A stretch of DNA of 64,000 nt from Cyclaneusma minus. Lineage: Eukaryota > Ascomycota > Leotiomycetes > Marthamycetales > Marthamycetaceae. Shown in pieces: positions 10,391-21,045 of the stretch. The stretch lies in NCBI GenBank assembly GCA_037179335.1, contig JAKZHN010000007.1, positions 744,001 through 808,000 of the forward strand, in the 5' to 3' direction. The position numbers and the translations under genes are program-made. The notes under the pieces were generated by a model. It had not been told where the DNA came from and ran no database searches. It was given only the letters and a program-made list of their open reading frames with translations. Each line of letters starts with the position of its first letter. The stretch's first letter is position 1.

Positions 10391-12120
10391 CTAAGCCTTA
10401 GACTCACCCTCCTCCTCCTTCGGAAGCTTCGGATACCACTTCAAATGTTCACAGGCATCAAGAAAGTTGTCATCGTTTAGCAACCACTCCAGCTCCTTTG
10501 ATGACCCAATGTACGTGCCCTTGATAAAGATGTAAGGGAAGCATGGGTAATCGTCGATCCCGGTCCATCTTTGGAGGATTTGCTGAGTCTCATCACCTGT
10601 GATAGTTGTTGTGTTAGTAATGGATCATTGATGTTGATGAGTGGGGAGGGGGGATGGGGCAGGGGAAAGGGAGTATTTATTTACCCTCTTCGATGTACAT
10701 GGTGCCGTGACCATCTCTCTCAGTCATTTTGAACACATTTCGGACGTCCTGGCTGAATTCCCAGAGGTAGTCGTCTGCTTCTTCTGAGGGTTCGTAGTCG
10801 GGGTCGTGGCGTTGCATGATGAACACTGGTGTGCGTGTTAGTGAGTGGTAGGCAGGTAAGGTGGAGAGGTCAGGTAGGTATGAATGAGGATTGGAGCAGT
10901 GGTCAGACTTACTGGTACCGTATTTCTTGATCTCGTCGTACAGCTTTTCCTCCTCTGGTCCCTCCGGCGCTAACGTTTCTGGGATGATAAAACCTAGCTC
11001 TTTTCCAGGAGTGTCTGGAGGAGGAGCAGGTGGGTTTTCGGTGTCGGCTGGCTGTTCGGAGGATGGGTCTTCACTTCTAGATCGCGACAGGGCTTCGGTT
11101 AGGTCTTGTGCGGTTGGGGGGAAGATGCGACTGGTAGTATTGTTAGCTAGGGGCAAGTTGGTTCAGATATAAGATCGTGGAAGACCAAAAGGAAGAGTTG
11201 ACGACTTCGATCACAGAAAAGAAGCATTCAATTCAGTCCCCACAGCACATTCACGAAGCTGGGTAATATGACCGGGAAGTTGTTGAGCAAGAGACTTACG
11301 GAATAATGTCGTTGTAGGGCTCCACGTCTTTGTCGTCAAAAACGCAGAAAACGACCTTGACAACCTTATACCCATTGGGATCGTGCTCCAAGAATCTACG
11401 GACTCGAGATGCAGCAATCCAGCAGGCTTCGGCATGAGGAAATCTGTAAATTCCGGTGCTGATGCAGTTGAAGACCAAGATCTTGGCTCCAAGTCTGGCG
11501 GCCTCCTGGAGACAGCTGTCGTATGCCATCTCCAAGTATTGGGCGCCGTGCTGCTTGTGATCCGCCTTCCTCATGTTGGGCCCAACAGTGTGGATAACGT
11601 GCTTTGCCGGCAGATCGAATCCTGGGGTTGACACGGCCGTGCCGACTTGGATTCTGCGGCCTTGTCCGTCCACTGGCAGTCTTTTGCGTGCTTGCTCGAG
11701 TTTGGGACCGCCGGCCTTGTTGATTGCGCCATCGATGCCGCCGCCTCCGATGCCTTCTTCATTGGCGGCGTTGACAATAGCATCGACGCCCAGTCTGGTG
11801 ATATCAGCTCGGATGAGACACACTCTGTCGTTGAGGCCCTGGTGTGGTTCACCACTAGTAAGGTCTGCAGGAACGTTGTAGGGGTTGTCGTCGGATGGCG
11901 GTTCAAGCAGGTTATTGACGTACCAGGCGGCGATGGGCAAGATGGCGTCACCCGGGAAGAAGGCCCTCGAGGGTTTCGCGAGGCCAGACATGGTGGATTT
12001 CTTGGGGAGGTGATTTGGAAGTCCTTGCAGCAGCGAAGAGGCGATACTGAGGGCCCTTAATGAAGGTTTGGTGGAAACAGCCGGTTGCGGTTGGAATCTT
12101 CTCAGCATTCCTTTGTGCAT
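10391..12120 (-). CDS. Macro-domain protein with glutaredoxin-like C-terminus
   Basis: Four exons: 12120-11300, 11130-10913, 10825-10685 and 10596-10391, 1,386 nt, 461 residues. Donors are GTAAGT, GTAAGT and GTAAAT, acceptors are CAG, and all phases fit. Residues 1-43 are R/S-rich with few acids, like a mitochondrial presequence; a second start, MSGLAKPSRAFF, is at residue 44. Residues ~95-265 form a macro domain: VDAIVNAANEEGIGGGGIDG and STGIYRFPHAEA are the ADP-ribose-binding motifs. Macro domains of this type hydrolyse or bind ADP-ribose adducts. A P/E-rich linker follows. Residues ~335-461 (MFIMQRHDPDYEPSEEADD, then CFPYIFIKGTYIGSSKEL) resemble a glutaredoxin fold, but no CPYC centre is present. 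It shares a 323-bp divergent promoter with GLN4. Confidence 0.8.
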
Positions 12121-12443
12121 TTATGACGTTGACGGACAGTGGTGAACAATTATGTGGGAGCTTGCGTCGTGTAACACAGGCTTGCTGTTATCTTATCTTA
12201 GCGTGCACGGCCCACTGCTTTTACTCTATCTGAAATGCCACTTCTTCAACCCCCCTTTGACTCACCACTCTCCTCTTCAAGAAGAATTGCCCCTCACCAA
12301 CACCGCCGCGTCCTCTACAAGCTGCATTGGACCCGACTGTCGATTGGTCTGCCTGGAATACCCTCGAAATTCCATCCACCCCGAGGCAAAGAAGCCGATC
12401 GAGAAGCTCCTACAGCTTTTTTTCAGCCTCAATCGACCCCACC
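12121..12443. promoter_or_regulatory. Divergent promoter, macro-domain gene / GLN4
   Basis: 323 bp separate the two divergent start codons. Pyrimidine-rich stretches lie near the GLN4 start. The plus frame is open upstream to 12327 but without an ATG. Confidence 0.6.
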
Positions 12444-14315
12444 ATGGCCGACGCCATCACCGAAGGCACTGCCAAGCTGCAGCTCGACGAGGAAACCGGC
12501 GAGATGGTTTCGAAGGGCGAGCTGAAGAAGCGTCTCCAGAAGCGTGCAAAGAAAGCTGCCGCCGCTGCCGCCAAAGCATCTGCCCCGACCAAGGAACACG
12601 CTCCCGCCGCTGCGAAGAAAGTCGAACCAGCCCCTGCGATCAACCCCAACAGCATGTTCGAGACCGGATTCCTCGCCAAAGTCTTCGATGAACGCCCAGA
12701 AGAGAATGTCGTTACACGATTCCCACCAGAACCCAATGGGTACCTGCACATCGGCCACGCAAAGGCCATTGCCGTGAATTTCGGATTCGCAAGATACAGG
12801 AACGGAAAATGCTACCTACGTTTCGACGACACGAACCCCGAAGCTGAAGAAGAGAAGTACTTTGTCGCAATCGAAGAGATGGTCAAATGGCTCGGTTTCA
12901 AGCCCGTCAAAGTAACCTACTCGTCCGACAACTTCGACAAGCTTTACGCCCTCGCCGAAAAGCTCATCGAACTAGAGAAAGCATACGTCTGCCATTGCGA
13001 TGACGCAGCGATCAAAGCCCAACGCGGTGGAGAGGAAAGAGGACCCCGCTTCCGCTGTGAACACGCCGAAAATCCAGTGGAAAAGAACCTCGAGGAATTC
13101 AGGGGCATGCGAGACGGCAAATACAAGCCCCGCGAAGCCTTTCTCCGCATGAAACAAGACATTACCGACGGAAACCCCCAAATGTGGGATCTAGCAGCAT
13201 ACCGCGTCCTCGACAAACCACACCACCGCACCGGCGACACCTGGAAGATCTACCCCACCTACGACTTCACCCACTGTCTCTGCGATTCCTTTGAAGGCAT
13301 CACCCACTCCCTCTGCACCACAGAATTTGTGCAATCGCGTGTTTCATACGAATGGCTTAACAAAACACTCGGTGTTTACGAGCCTATGCAGCGCGAATAC
13401 GGCCGCCTCAACATCACCGGCACCGTGTTGTCGAAACGCAAGATCGCAAAGCTGGTCAACGAGGGCTATGTAAGGGGCTGGGATGACCCAAGACTGTACA
13501 CACTGATTGCCATTCGTCGACGCGGTGTGCCTCCTGGTGCTATCCTCGAATTCGTAAACGAGCTGGGTGTCACGACGGCAGAGTCCAACATCGAACTCTC
13601 CCGTTTCGACCAAACCGTTCGTCGCTACCTAGAACGCACCGTTCCCCGCGTAATGCTCGTGCTCGACCCTTTGCCCGTGCATATCGAGGATGCCGAGGAA
13701 ACCGATCTAGACATTCCTTTTTCGCCTAAGGATCCGAAAATGGGATCCCATAAGCTGAAGCTTACGAAAACGGTGTTTATCGACCGTTCAGATTTCAGAG
13801 AAGAGGCAGGCAGTGAGTTTTTCCGCCTCACGCCCACCCAGTCGGTTGGCTTGCTGCAAGTTCCACACCCTATCAAAGTCGTTTCCGTAGAGAAAGACGA
13901 GTCTGGCAAAGTCACCTCCATCAAAGCCTGCTACGACAAAGAAATCAAGAAGCCCAAAACCTACATCCACTGGGTCCCCTCCGGCTCGCGCAAAGCCGAA
14001 GTGCGCATCTATAACTCGCTATTCAAATCTCGAGTTCCGGATGCGGCGCCAGATGGGTTTTTGAGCGATATCAATCCGGAGAGCGAGCTGGTGTGGAAGG
14101 ATGCGTTGATTGAGAGCGGGTTTGAGGAGGTCAAGAGGAGGGCGCCGTGGCCGGAGGCGGCCGGGGAGAATGAGTTGGGGAAGGGCGGCGTGGAGAGTTG
14201 CAGGTTTCAGGCGATGAGGGTTGCGTATATGGCGGTTGATTCGGACACGACGGAGGAGAAGCTGGTGCTGAATCAGATTGTTACGCTGAAGGAGGATAGT
14301 GGGAAGAAGGCTTAG
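12444..14315 (+). CDS. GLN4: Glutaminyl-tRNA synthetase, cytosolic
   Basis: 623 residues, single exon. It charges tRNA-Gln with glutamine using ATP. The start is ATG 12444 (CACCATGGCC context); the open frame upstream has no ATG. Residues 1-70 are a lysine/alanine-rich extension (ELKKRLQKRAKKAAAAAA) that probably helps tRNA binding. The class I catalytic core begins at VVTRFPPEPNGYLHIGHAK with the HIGH motif. The glutamine-type stretch YPTYDFTHCLCDSFEGITHS and the KMSKS-equivalent VLSKRK follow. The C-terminal half is the anticodon-binding beta-barrel region. It lacks the long N-terminal domain of yeast Gln4. The HCLCDSFEGITHS stretch separates it from GluRS. Confidence 0.95.
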   Translation: MADAITEGTAKLQLDEETGEMVSKGELKKRLQKRAKKAAAAAAKASAPTKEHAPAAAKKVEPAPAINPNSMFETGFLAKVFDERPEENVVTRFPPEPNGYLHIGHAKAIAVNFGFARYRNGKCYLRFDDTNPEAEEEKYFVAIEEMVKWLGFKPVKVTYSSDNFDKLYALAEKLIELEKAYVCHCDDAAIKAQRGGEERGPRFRCEHAENPVEKNLEEFRGMRDGKYKPREAFLRMKQDITDGNPQMWDLAAYRVLDKPHHRTGDTWKIYPTYDFTHCLCDSFEGITHSLCTTEFVQSRVSYEWLNKTLGVYEPMQREYGRLNITGTVLSKRKIAKLVNEGYVRGWDDPRLYTLIAIRRRGVPPGAILEFVNELGVTTAESNIELSRFDQTVRRYLERTVPRVMLVLDPLPVHIEDAEETDLDIPFSPKDPKMGSHKLKLTKTVFIDRSDFREEAGSEFFRLTPTQSVGLLQVPHPIKVVSVEKDESGKVTSIKACYDKEIKKPKTYIHWVPSGSRKAEVRIYNSLFKSRVPDAAPDGFLSDINPESELVWKDALIESGFEEVKRRAPWPEAAGENELGKGGVESCRFQAMRVAYMAVDSDTTEEKLVLNQIVTLKEDSGKKA

Positions 14316-15199
14316 TTTGTGGAGGTGGGGAGATCTGGAGAGGATGGAGTGGGAGGTTGAGGTGTTTGCTGAATAGCGGGGAGTTTTGGGAAGGTAAAAG
14401 CGAGAAAGGGGGCATAAAAGCGTGGATGATACTTGGGGGGTTGTGCTAGGTGGGCATAGAAAAGCGTTTGCTAGCAGGTCATCTCTGTTTTCTCTTTTCT
14501 CATCTGATAGAGGCGAGCTCATTTGAAGCATGTAATAAGATATCCCTTGATGCAGTCAGCTGCTTTTTCCTTCCAATAATCGTTGCAGCATCGATGATCG
14601 GAAATATGGTATATCGTTATCTCGTGAATTTACCATCACTAACTCTTTTCACTATTTTGCTATGTTTTGCTTTTGAACAATTTGGGGCTATTCGCATTCC
14701 ACCCAGCCGTCTTGGATTTTATACTAAATTCACAAGTGCTTACATATTGTTCGTGGTTCAGCCGTAACGTAACGAGCTAGCGAACAAAGCGCGGGGTTCG
14801 AATCCCCGCAGTGTCACTCACACGTTGGCACGCGCTATTATCTCTTTAAAGAATCAGCGTTGATGATAAGCTCGTTTTCCATAGCGATGTGCCATCCTTT
14901 AGATAGGGGATCCGAGATGCCATTTATTAGGCATGTTTTGGTATGGAGGACAAGCTCATTATCAAGGCTGATTCTTCTGCTAAAAAAAAATCATGGAGTG
15001 CATTTCGCTTTTTCGATTGTCGCGGGCTGGAGCTATTTAGTCGTATATGAATTCGTCCCAGCTTGTGGACCGATTTAAACATCATTGCTGTAATTTTCTA
15101 GGCTTTGCTGTTTCCCAGCAACCTTTTAGTTCTTTTGCTCCTGTGCCTATCGATCGGCCCGCGGCTACCCAGGTATACCTAGGTAAACGATCCGCGCAT
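14316..15199. other. Intergenic, GLN4 3' flank
   Basis: Nearly 900 bp with no gene-like frame. It contains a tRNA-like fragment at 14785-14816 and is otherwise moderately AT-rich. Confidence 0.5.
14785..14816 (+). pseudogene. 3' fragment of a tRNA, serine-like
   Basis: GCGGGGTTCGAATCCCCGC is a perfect T-arm stem-loop with a canonical B box (GGTTCGAATCC), followed by AGTGTCA. That 3' strand matches the CAGTGTC acceptor half usual for fungal tRNA-Ser. No GACACTG 5' half or anticodon arm is found in the 100 bp upstream, so this looks like a truncated relic. Confidence 0.4.
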
Positions 15200-16071
15200 C
15201 TACCACTTATTCTCCTTCTTCTCCAAAAACTCCTTCGATATAGCAACCCTCTCCTCCAAGGCCTTCAACCACGTTCCCATCGCCTGCTTAACCTGCTCCT
15301 CATCGGCCCCCAGCTTCACGTAAAAGTCCTTCCTATAAGGACACGCGCTCATAGCAGCACTGAAGATCGGCTTCACCATGAACGAATGGTGTGGCTTGAG
15401 AGTAACGGCATAGGCGTCGCGGAAGCTTGTGGAGAGTTCATCGGTGGAACTGGAGATATTTTTGGAGAGGGCGATGGAGGTGAATTCGAGGCCGCGCACG
15501 AGCCAGAGGAGACCTTCGGTGGCGGTGTGTTTCTTGGTGGCGAGCTCGGACTTGACGAGGGATTGGAGGGTGGTGGAGGTGGTGGGGGAGGCGAGTTGGT
15601 ACTCGCGGATTTTCTGTGAGGGGGAGAGATGGGGTTAGCCTTGGTGTTTTGGAGATGTTTTGCATTGGAGGCGAGGGGTGTGGAGAGATGGCAGATGAGA
15701 GGTGGAGAGGTAGAAGTTGGGAGAATGGAATGTACCTTGACGTTGCCGAGCATGTCGCTTTGCACGGGCTTGAAGGCCACGGAGCCGAGGATGTCTGCGT
15801 AGTTGACATGTTAGCTGACTTTGCTTGCTTGAGTGCTCAGATGGGTTTCGGCCACATTGGCAGATCATCAGTTGCCAGGAAGCTGGAAGCTTGAAGCTGT
15901 CAGAACGGATGGCATACCGAAAAGACCAGTCAACGACTCAGCAGCCTCCAGAAACTCAGTCGTGGAGATGGCATTCTCGTGCTCCTTGTCAACGGGCACA
16001 TCCGTGAAGCTCTTCTGCATGGTGTCGAAGTAGGTTCCGCCAGGCGGGTAGTGGGTTGCGGCTGCGGACAT
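15200..16071 (-). CDS. het-c2: Glycolipid transfer protein, HET-C2 type
   Basis: Three exons: 16071-15918, 15794-15736 and 15613-15200, 627 nt, 208 residues, the same length as Podospora HET-C2. GLTP-fold proteins move glycosphingolipids between membranes; in Podospora this locus governs heterokaryon incompatibility. Conserved lipid head-group residues are present: D65, N69 and K72 in SDMLGNVKK, W108 in TEGLLWLVRG and H147 in KPHHSF. FSAAMSACPYRKDFY is the family's conserved C-terminal helix. The N-terminus THYPPGGTYFDTMQKSFTDV also matches. Cytosolic, no signal peptide. Splice sites GTATGC/CAG and GTACAT/CAG keep the frame. Whether it has an incompatibility role here is unknown. Confidence 0.93.
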
Positions 16072-17186
16072 CTTGACTTGAGTTGTTTGAGTTTTGGTGG
16101 AAGTGTGTGGTTTGGTTTGTCGAAAAGAGAAGTGAGTCCGAAGAGAGGGAGTTGCAGAGGGTGAGGTGAGGTTTATGAAGGGGTCGACAGGTGCTGTTAC
16201 GGGTTAGAGTGGATCGGAATTCAGGGGTTGAGCTACACCGCTGGAGGGGTCGTGCTGCGAGGGGCACCAATGCAGGCGTGCCTGAGGCGACGAGCTGTGA
16301 AACCTGGCACGTGCACGCCAAGACTGCTTGAAGATTGAACGTCGCTCAATCAATCCACTTTTCTCCCAGAAACTGACACGTCTCGAATATACGGATATTA
16401 ATTCTCGGAGTCATGCGAGATCCAATTGGTATCCAAAGTGACGGTGAGAAAGTGGCTACCTGGCATTAGAGAAGGCACTTTTTCTGGCAGTTTTGAGAAA
16501 TTCTTCTCGGCTAAAGACGGTGGTCCAGACCCAAACACACCTGTCACGACCACACGTCATCCCCGACTGTTCTCATCACTGTCAGTAGCTCAGAACTCCG
16601 CCTGTCATCGACATTCTCTCCGGAATTGACGAGGTATGCCAGACGAGTCAGGTGACCAGATTTCCGTTTTGTTGCATATCAACTGATTCACCCAAGACTA
16701 AATGAACTTCAATATCAGGTGTTATGGGATTGGATGAGATGACTGCTTTAGGCTCTCGATTTGCTCGGTAGTACCAAAGAAAAAAGCAGACTAGACTAGG
16801 CTTGTTAGTGTGAGCTTAATGGCTCAAGCTTTAAGTCGGATGACTGTGGTAATGCAGGTGTTCTGATTCGAGTCCTAGTTTGGGTGCTCAAGTGATCATA
16901 CCAGTTTGGATCTTAGTTTGGACGGGGTTTCGAGGAGGATTACTGTCTACAAAAAGCCGAGCTTTCCAAATTCTCGGATTACAAAAATTCACTCCGAGTA
17001 CTTCAAGCCAGAAGTTCAAGTAATCCCCCCCCCCCAAAAATCTATATATGGCGCATACTCATTCCCACAATTTCAAACAAAGATGTCACGAATTTATAGA
17101 CTAACTTTATCTAAGTTACGCGACAATGCTTTGATCTTGCTTTTACTTTGAATTTTCTTTCCCATCTTCCTCGTTCTCAAAAAACC
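16072..17186. other. Intergenic, GLTP gene upstream region
   Basis: About 1.1 kb without a convincing gene. A C10 tract lies at 17027-17036. Short frames only. Confidence 0.45.
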
Positions 17187-18000
17187 ATGTCCGACGGGGT
17201 TTTTGGGTCCGCGAGTACATTACATTACTCTCATGTACCGTTGGATCAGTGGAAAGACTGACAACACGACCATCCTTCCGAACTGACCAGAACACCGTGT
17301 CTTACATCCGCCATCGCTTCCCTGAACAAGTGAAGAGCACAGGCTATTGCCAGAGCAGGGACCAACCGTCAGGAGCGTTATGTTTCTTGGATTGCCTCGG
17401 AGCAACCGAAGTTGCTCAGTATTCTCAGAAACTGCATTGTCAATTAGGGCAATGATCAATATTTGGCCTGGAATTCAATTGCACGAGAGATGGCCAGGCA
17501 GCTGAAAGACGTCAAGCAGTCCGATACGGTGTTTTGCACTCTTCCTCTTGGTCAATGATCATTGAGAGGATATGCACCGTATCCTTGGCAGCGAGCTGTT
17601 GGACGGTGTTGTGTGGAATGTAGCAATGTTTGACTGGGCCAGCCCAGCTTGCTACTCCAGCACAAGTAGCGTTCTTCCATATATTGCAATGTGTGGGGCT
17701 TGCGGCTGGCTTTCTGAACAGGGTGGGCAGGTGTGACGATTGTTTTCGTGGAGAACTTCGACGCCCACCTGAAAGCACGGGAGGCTAAGGGTCTTGCGAA
17801 GGAGTTATGAGGCGGCCGAGAATGACTCCGTGAAGGATTTCACGTTCGCGGGAGTCCTCCCGGGGAACACCAAGGGCAAGGCGGAAGAGGATAAATGGAT
17901 GGTTGTGCTGCTCGTGACGAAGCAAAGAGAGCTGCGTTGAAGGAAGGCAAGAAGGAGGAGTTGGTCTACTATCCACTAAAACAAGAAGAATCTGGCTAGC
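17187..18000 (+). pseudogene. Decayed coding relic, unknown family
   Basis: Several stretches look protein-coding but are broken by stops and shifts. From ATG 17187 one frame reads MSDGVFGSASTLHYSHVP and, after stops, AIARAGTNRQERYVSWIAS and IAREMARQLKDVKQSDTV. A second group, TIVFVENFDAHLKAREAKGL, NDSVKDFTFAGVLPGNTKGK and KRAALKEGKKEELVYYPLK, lies at about 17738-17990 in shifted frames. The composition (charged, soluble) differs from the competing minus-strand frames. At least two stops are one C-to-T change away from CAG or CGA. No domain recognised. Confidence 0.25.
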
Positions 18001-18295
18001 TAGGTGGCTTTCTTTACAGTCCACGACGCTGGACCTTGGCTTGGGAGCGAAGCTCTCTCGGTTAGAGAGCCTTAGCCCTGCGGAGCTTAAGGACTAGCTC
18101 AAAACGCGCGAGAGTCTCCAACTCTCCAACACGGCACATACACTGCCTGCGTCATACTCCCTCCGTTGATGCTTTAGGTTCTGCGCAGAATCCAAGTCGC
18201 GGCGTCGCCACCCAAGCCCTCGACAGCTACACCTCAATTGTCCACTCGCGCACAAGACCAAGAATTCCAACCCAACGGGCTGCCCCAGTGCCAAA
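18001..18295. other. Upstream region of the coiled-coil gene
   Basis: About 295 bp between the coding relic and ATG 18296. No clear TATA box or repeat was seen. Confidence 0.4.
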
Positions 18296-18893
18296 ATGTC
18301 CCGCCCTAGGACCCGCACTATGGCGCGCGTTGAAAGTCAGACCCAAGCTGCCGCCGCCAACATCTTGAACCGCCTTCACCAGCTTGCTTTTAACGTCACA
18401 ACGAACTTCGTCCAAATGAAACAAGACACCAACGCTCTGCAAGACCAGGTTCAGCAACAGAAGACACAGCTGGAGGCTTCACAAGGCGAGGTTCGCGCAT
18501 TGAAGACGGAGCGCGCCGAGAAAGACGAGGAACTGGAATCGGCGAAGGAAGAGATTGGAAGTCTGAATGACCGGGTCTCGAGAATGGAGGCACAGATGAA
18601 GCTTCTTCTGGAGTCTAGTAAGTTTCGATTCTCTGAACTCTTTCAAACCAAGGCCGTGATTTCCTGCTAACATTAGGTTAGCTAACGCCAAGGCAATTCC
18701 CAGCGAAAACGCGATTGCCGCTCCCACAGCCAGGCGCGCTGCTGCTAGTGGTCGAGACAGAAGCCGAAGCCCCTCTCGCAACGTGGGAAAGCAGTCCGTG
18801 AGGAGCTACCGCGAGCGCACTCCGTTGCGCCGCGAGCCACGTCTTTCTTCTCGCAGCCTTTTGAGAGATGGAATCAAGATAGAGCCTGAGTAG
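18296..18893 (+). CDS. Small coiled-coil protein with SR-rich tail
   Basis: Two exons, 18296-18617 and 18682-18893, 177 residues. The intron starts GTAAGT and ends GTTAG; the earlier TTAG acceptor would give an immediate stop. Residues ~25-105 form a long heptad-rich coiled coil (NFVQMKQDTNALQDQVQQQK, ALKTERAEKDEELESAKEEI, MEAQMKLLLESS). The tail is basic and serine/arginine-rich (GRDRSRSPSRN, RSYRERTPLRREPRLSSRS) and ends IKIEPE, a consensus sumoylation site (psi-K-x-E). This suggests a nuclear scaffold or RNA-associated role, but the family is not recognised. Confidence 0.72.
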
Positions 18894-19353
18894 GCTATAG
18901 AGCAAGGAAGGCAGGGAAAAAAGAGGTTGAAAAGGAGTGAAGGGAAATAAAGGGGAGGTAGGGGGAAGAAGTCCGCCTGTGGGGTCGTGAGTTATGGAAT
19001 ACAACCATATTACCATAAATGCCATTCGATTCCCAATTGCCGATATACGGACTCGCAGATTTGGTAAATATGCCACATTCGACCTTTTTTGTTCCCATTT
19101 AGCGCACCTCGGGATTACATTTTTGATTGAGACTACACTCTACAACTTCCTCCTTGCCAACCTGACCCTGATTGCCCATTTCCTCGCGTCCATTTCCTTG
19201 CGCCCATTTCTTTGCCGGCCGGCTATATGCTGCCCAAACCGCTGTCGTTCAGCGGAGTGTCTCTGGCAACACAAAAAGCTTTGGTCCAAGCTAGAGGAGC
19301 AAATGTCTATAAAAAGTTTCTCGCGGGCCTGTGCCCGTCGCTTACCTGTCGCT

Positions 19354-19429
19354 CACTCAGACGTAGATTAGGCACTCAGATCTAGATCCTCCACTCAGAT
19401 TTATATTAGTCACGCAGATTCAGGTCAGT
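19354..19429. repeat. Tandem repeat, four units of exactly 19 bp
   Basis: Units start at 19354, 19373, 19392 and 19411 with CACTCAGA (fourth CACGCAGA), followed by diverged TAGATT-like bases. The fixed 19-bp register makes chance unlikely. Confidence 0.65.
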
Positions 19430-19469
19430 CAAACTGGGGAAGGAAGTCCGGATACGGCTGACAGCCTCC

Positions 19470-19560
19470 CAAATATTCGAGAGTGTCCCAAGTGACTGAA
19501 AGGCTGAACGCATCCCAGGCAATTGGAGCTATTTCCAGCAATTGAGGGCATTCTATGTAA
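19470..19560. repeat. Degenerate ~20-bp tandem repeats
   Basis: Units such as AGGCAATTGGAGCTATTTCC and AGCAATTGAGGGCATTCTA repeat about four times. They resemble those at 8275-8465 and 26216-26310. Confidence 0.5.
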
Positions 19561-20784
19561 TTAAAAAACGCGCCAAATGACATTTACGAGGAATACTTTA
19601 AGCCCCTGGGAATATTACTACCCTCTTATATCAAGTCGTATCCATAATCTTGTAATGTTGTTGTACTTGAGCTCCGCCGGCCATGTAAGACATCAATTGC
19701 TGCTTGAGTTACACGTCACATTTTCGTCTTATGCAATGATTTCTTTGTGAGGCTCCGTCAAACCCATCTGAAATTGAGAGTGCAGGTGCGGAGGATCGTA
19801 TTCTTTGAGATATCTCCTTGAAGATGCCCATGTAATGGTTGCCTAAAAGCCAGCGGCTGCTAGCCGCCCGCCGCCACCCAGTCGCCGGCGAATAGAAATA
19901 CGACCATCCACAAAATTGCACCAACCATTGATATGAAACTGTTTGATTCGACCAAGCACAGCCTCGAAATCACGGAAATCTTGATCTTGAGTACGTGGCG
20001 CCCGTTTAAAAGTAGCAGGTCATCTCGCGAGCTGGTAAACGAAGCGGCACAGTTAGGCGGATAAGTACCTTACCTGCGCACCAATGATACGGACAACAGA
20101 AATCAGGCTGTAGGGAATTCGAGAGAGCCAGTCGTACCATACAAGACGACTGGCAGCCCCAGGAGCTGAGATCGTTGGTAGATGTAGTTCGAGTGGACTG
20201 GATCCCTTGATTGCTGTTGCCCTAAGTAGGTATTTCAGGACGAAGCCTACTTGATAGGATACCGCATGCACTAGTACTCAGTGCCATCAAATTCTTTCAA
20301 AGGATGTATGAATGCCTCAAAGCACGCTGAGGCTAGCTGGCCTCCAGATTCTATTTCGTCCAGCCAGATCATTGGAATATCCTCCGCAGGGTTGTAGGAA
20401 GAATGAGGCGACTTTGCAACCGCTGTCTATATAGCGATGACTAGACTTCGATGGCGACAAGTTAGCGTAGAATTGCCTCTAATAACGTGATTCGAGCGGT
20501 TGAGAGCCATGTCTTGAGTTGTTCACTTTGACTCGCTTGGAACCACCTTATTTGGGGCGGCCAATAGGGCGTGAAACAATAGTGAGGCTGCACTGTGGCG
20601 CTCCAAAGACCAGGCACACTCATGAGTCACAACAAACTCTACTGCAGAATATGGGAAAGCATGAATGTCTCTTCCTCTTCATCGTAAACTCCCGTTGCTT
20701 CTCTTTCCAAAGGAGGTTTGCTCACGTGCACTGCGTTACGTGCAAGGGTCCCGTCGAAGGCAGGATAGCCAGTCAACCCAGCCA

Positions 20785-20925
20785 TGCAGGCATATTGATC
20801 CTGCATGACGAACATTTGCCTCGGGCAAAAACCACGTGGATAGCTTTATAAAGAGCATCTCTCCCCCAGACTCTACATGTAGCCTTCCCCGAACTTTTTC
20901 GCCCCGCGCTCCGCAACAGATGTAC
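20785..20925 (+). promoter_or_regulatory. Promoter of paralogue A, duplicated at 26815
   Basis: Shares a long stretch with 26815-26945: GATCCTGCATGACGAACAT..., GGGCAAAAACCA..., CTTTATAAAGAGCA.CTCTCCCC... and CTTCGCCCCGC. TTTATAAA at about 20843 is the common TATA box; a second one, TATATAAA, sits near 20959 only in this copy. Confidence 0.65.
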
Positions 20926-21045
20926 CGTGCTTTATAACAGCGTCAAGCACACCTCTCGGTATATAAACACCAGCACTCCGCATTCCTGAGATACAACGGC
21001 TGATTATATCATACAGAACTGCTACTCTGATTCATCTACTTGCAT

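Larger units (their letters stand above)
18894..20784. other. Intergenic, repeat-bearing
   Basis: About 1.9 kb without a convincing gene. It holds the 19-bp tandem repeat at 19354 and the ~20-bp degenerate repeats at 19470. Frames such as 19709-19924 (minus) and 20053-20271 (minus) have no domain. Confidence 0.45.

Noticed and set aside
12327..12443. N-terminal extension of GlnRS beginning at 12327
   Set aside because: No ATG in this part. ATG 12444 has a strong start context and gives the expected protein.
15429..15894. Plus frames over the glycolipid transfer protein gene
   Set aside because: Antisense shadows; the minus strand has matching introns and full HET-C2-type conservation.
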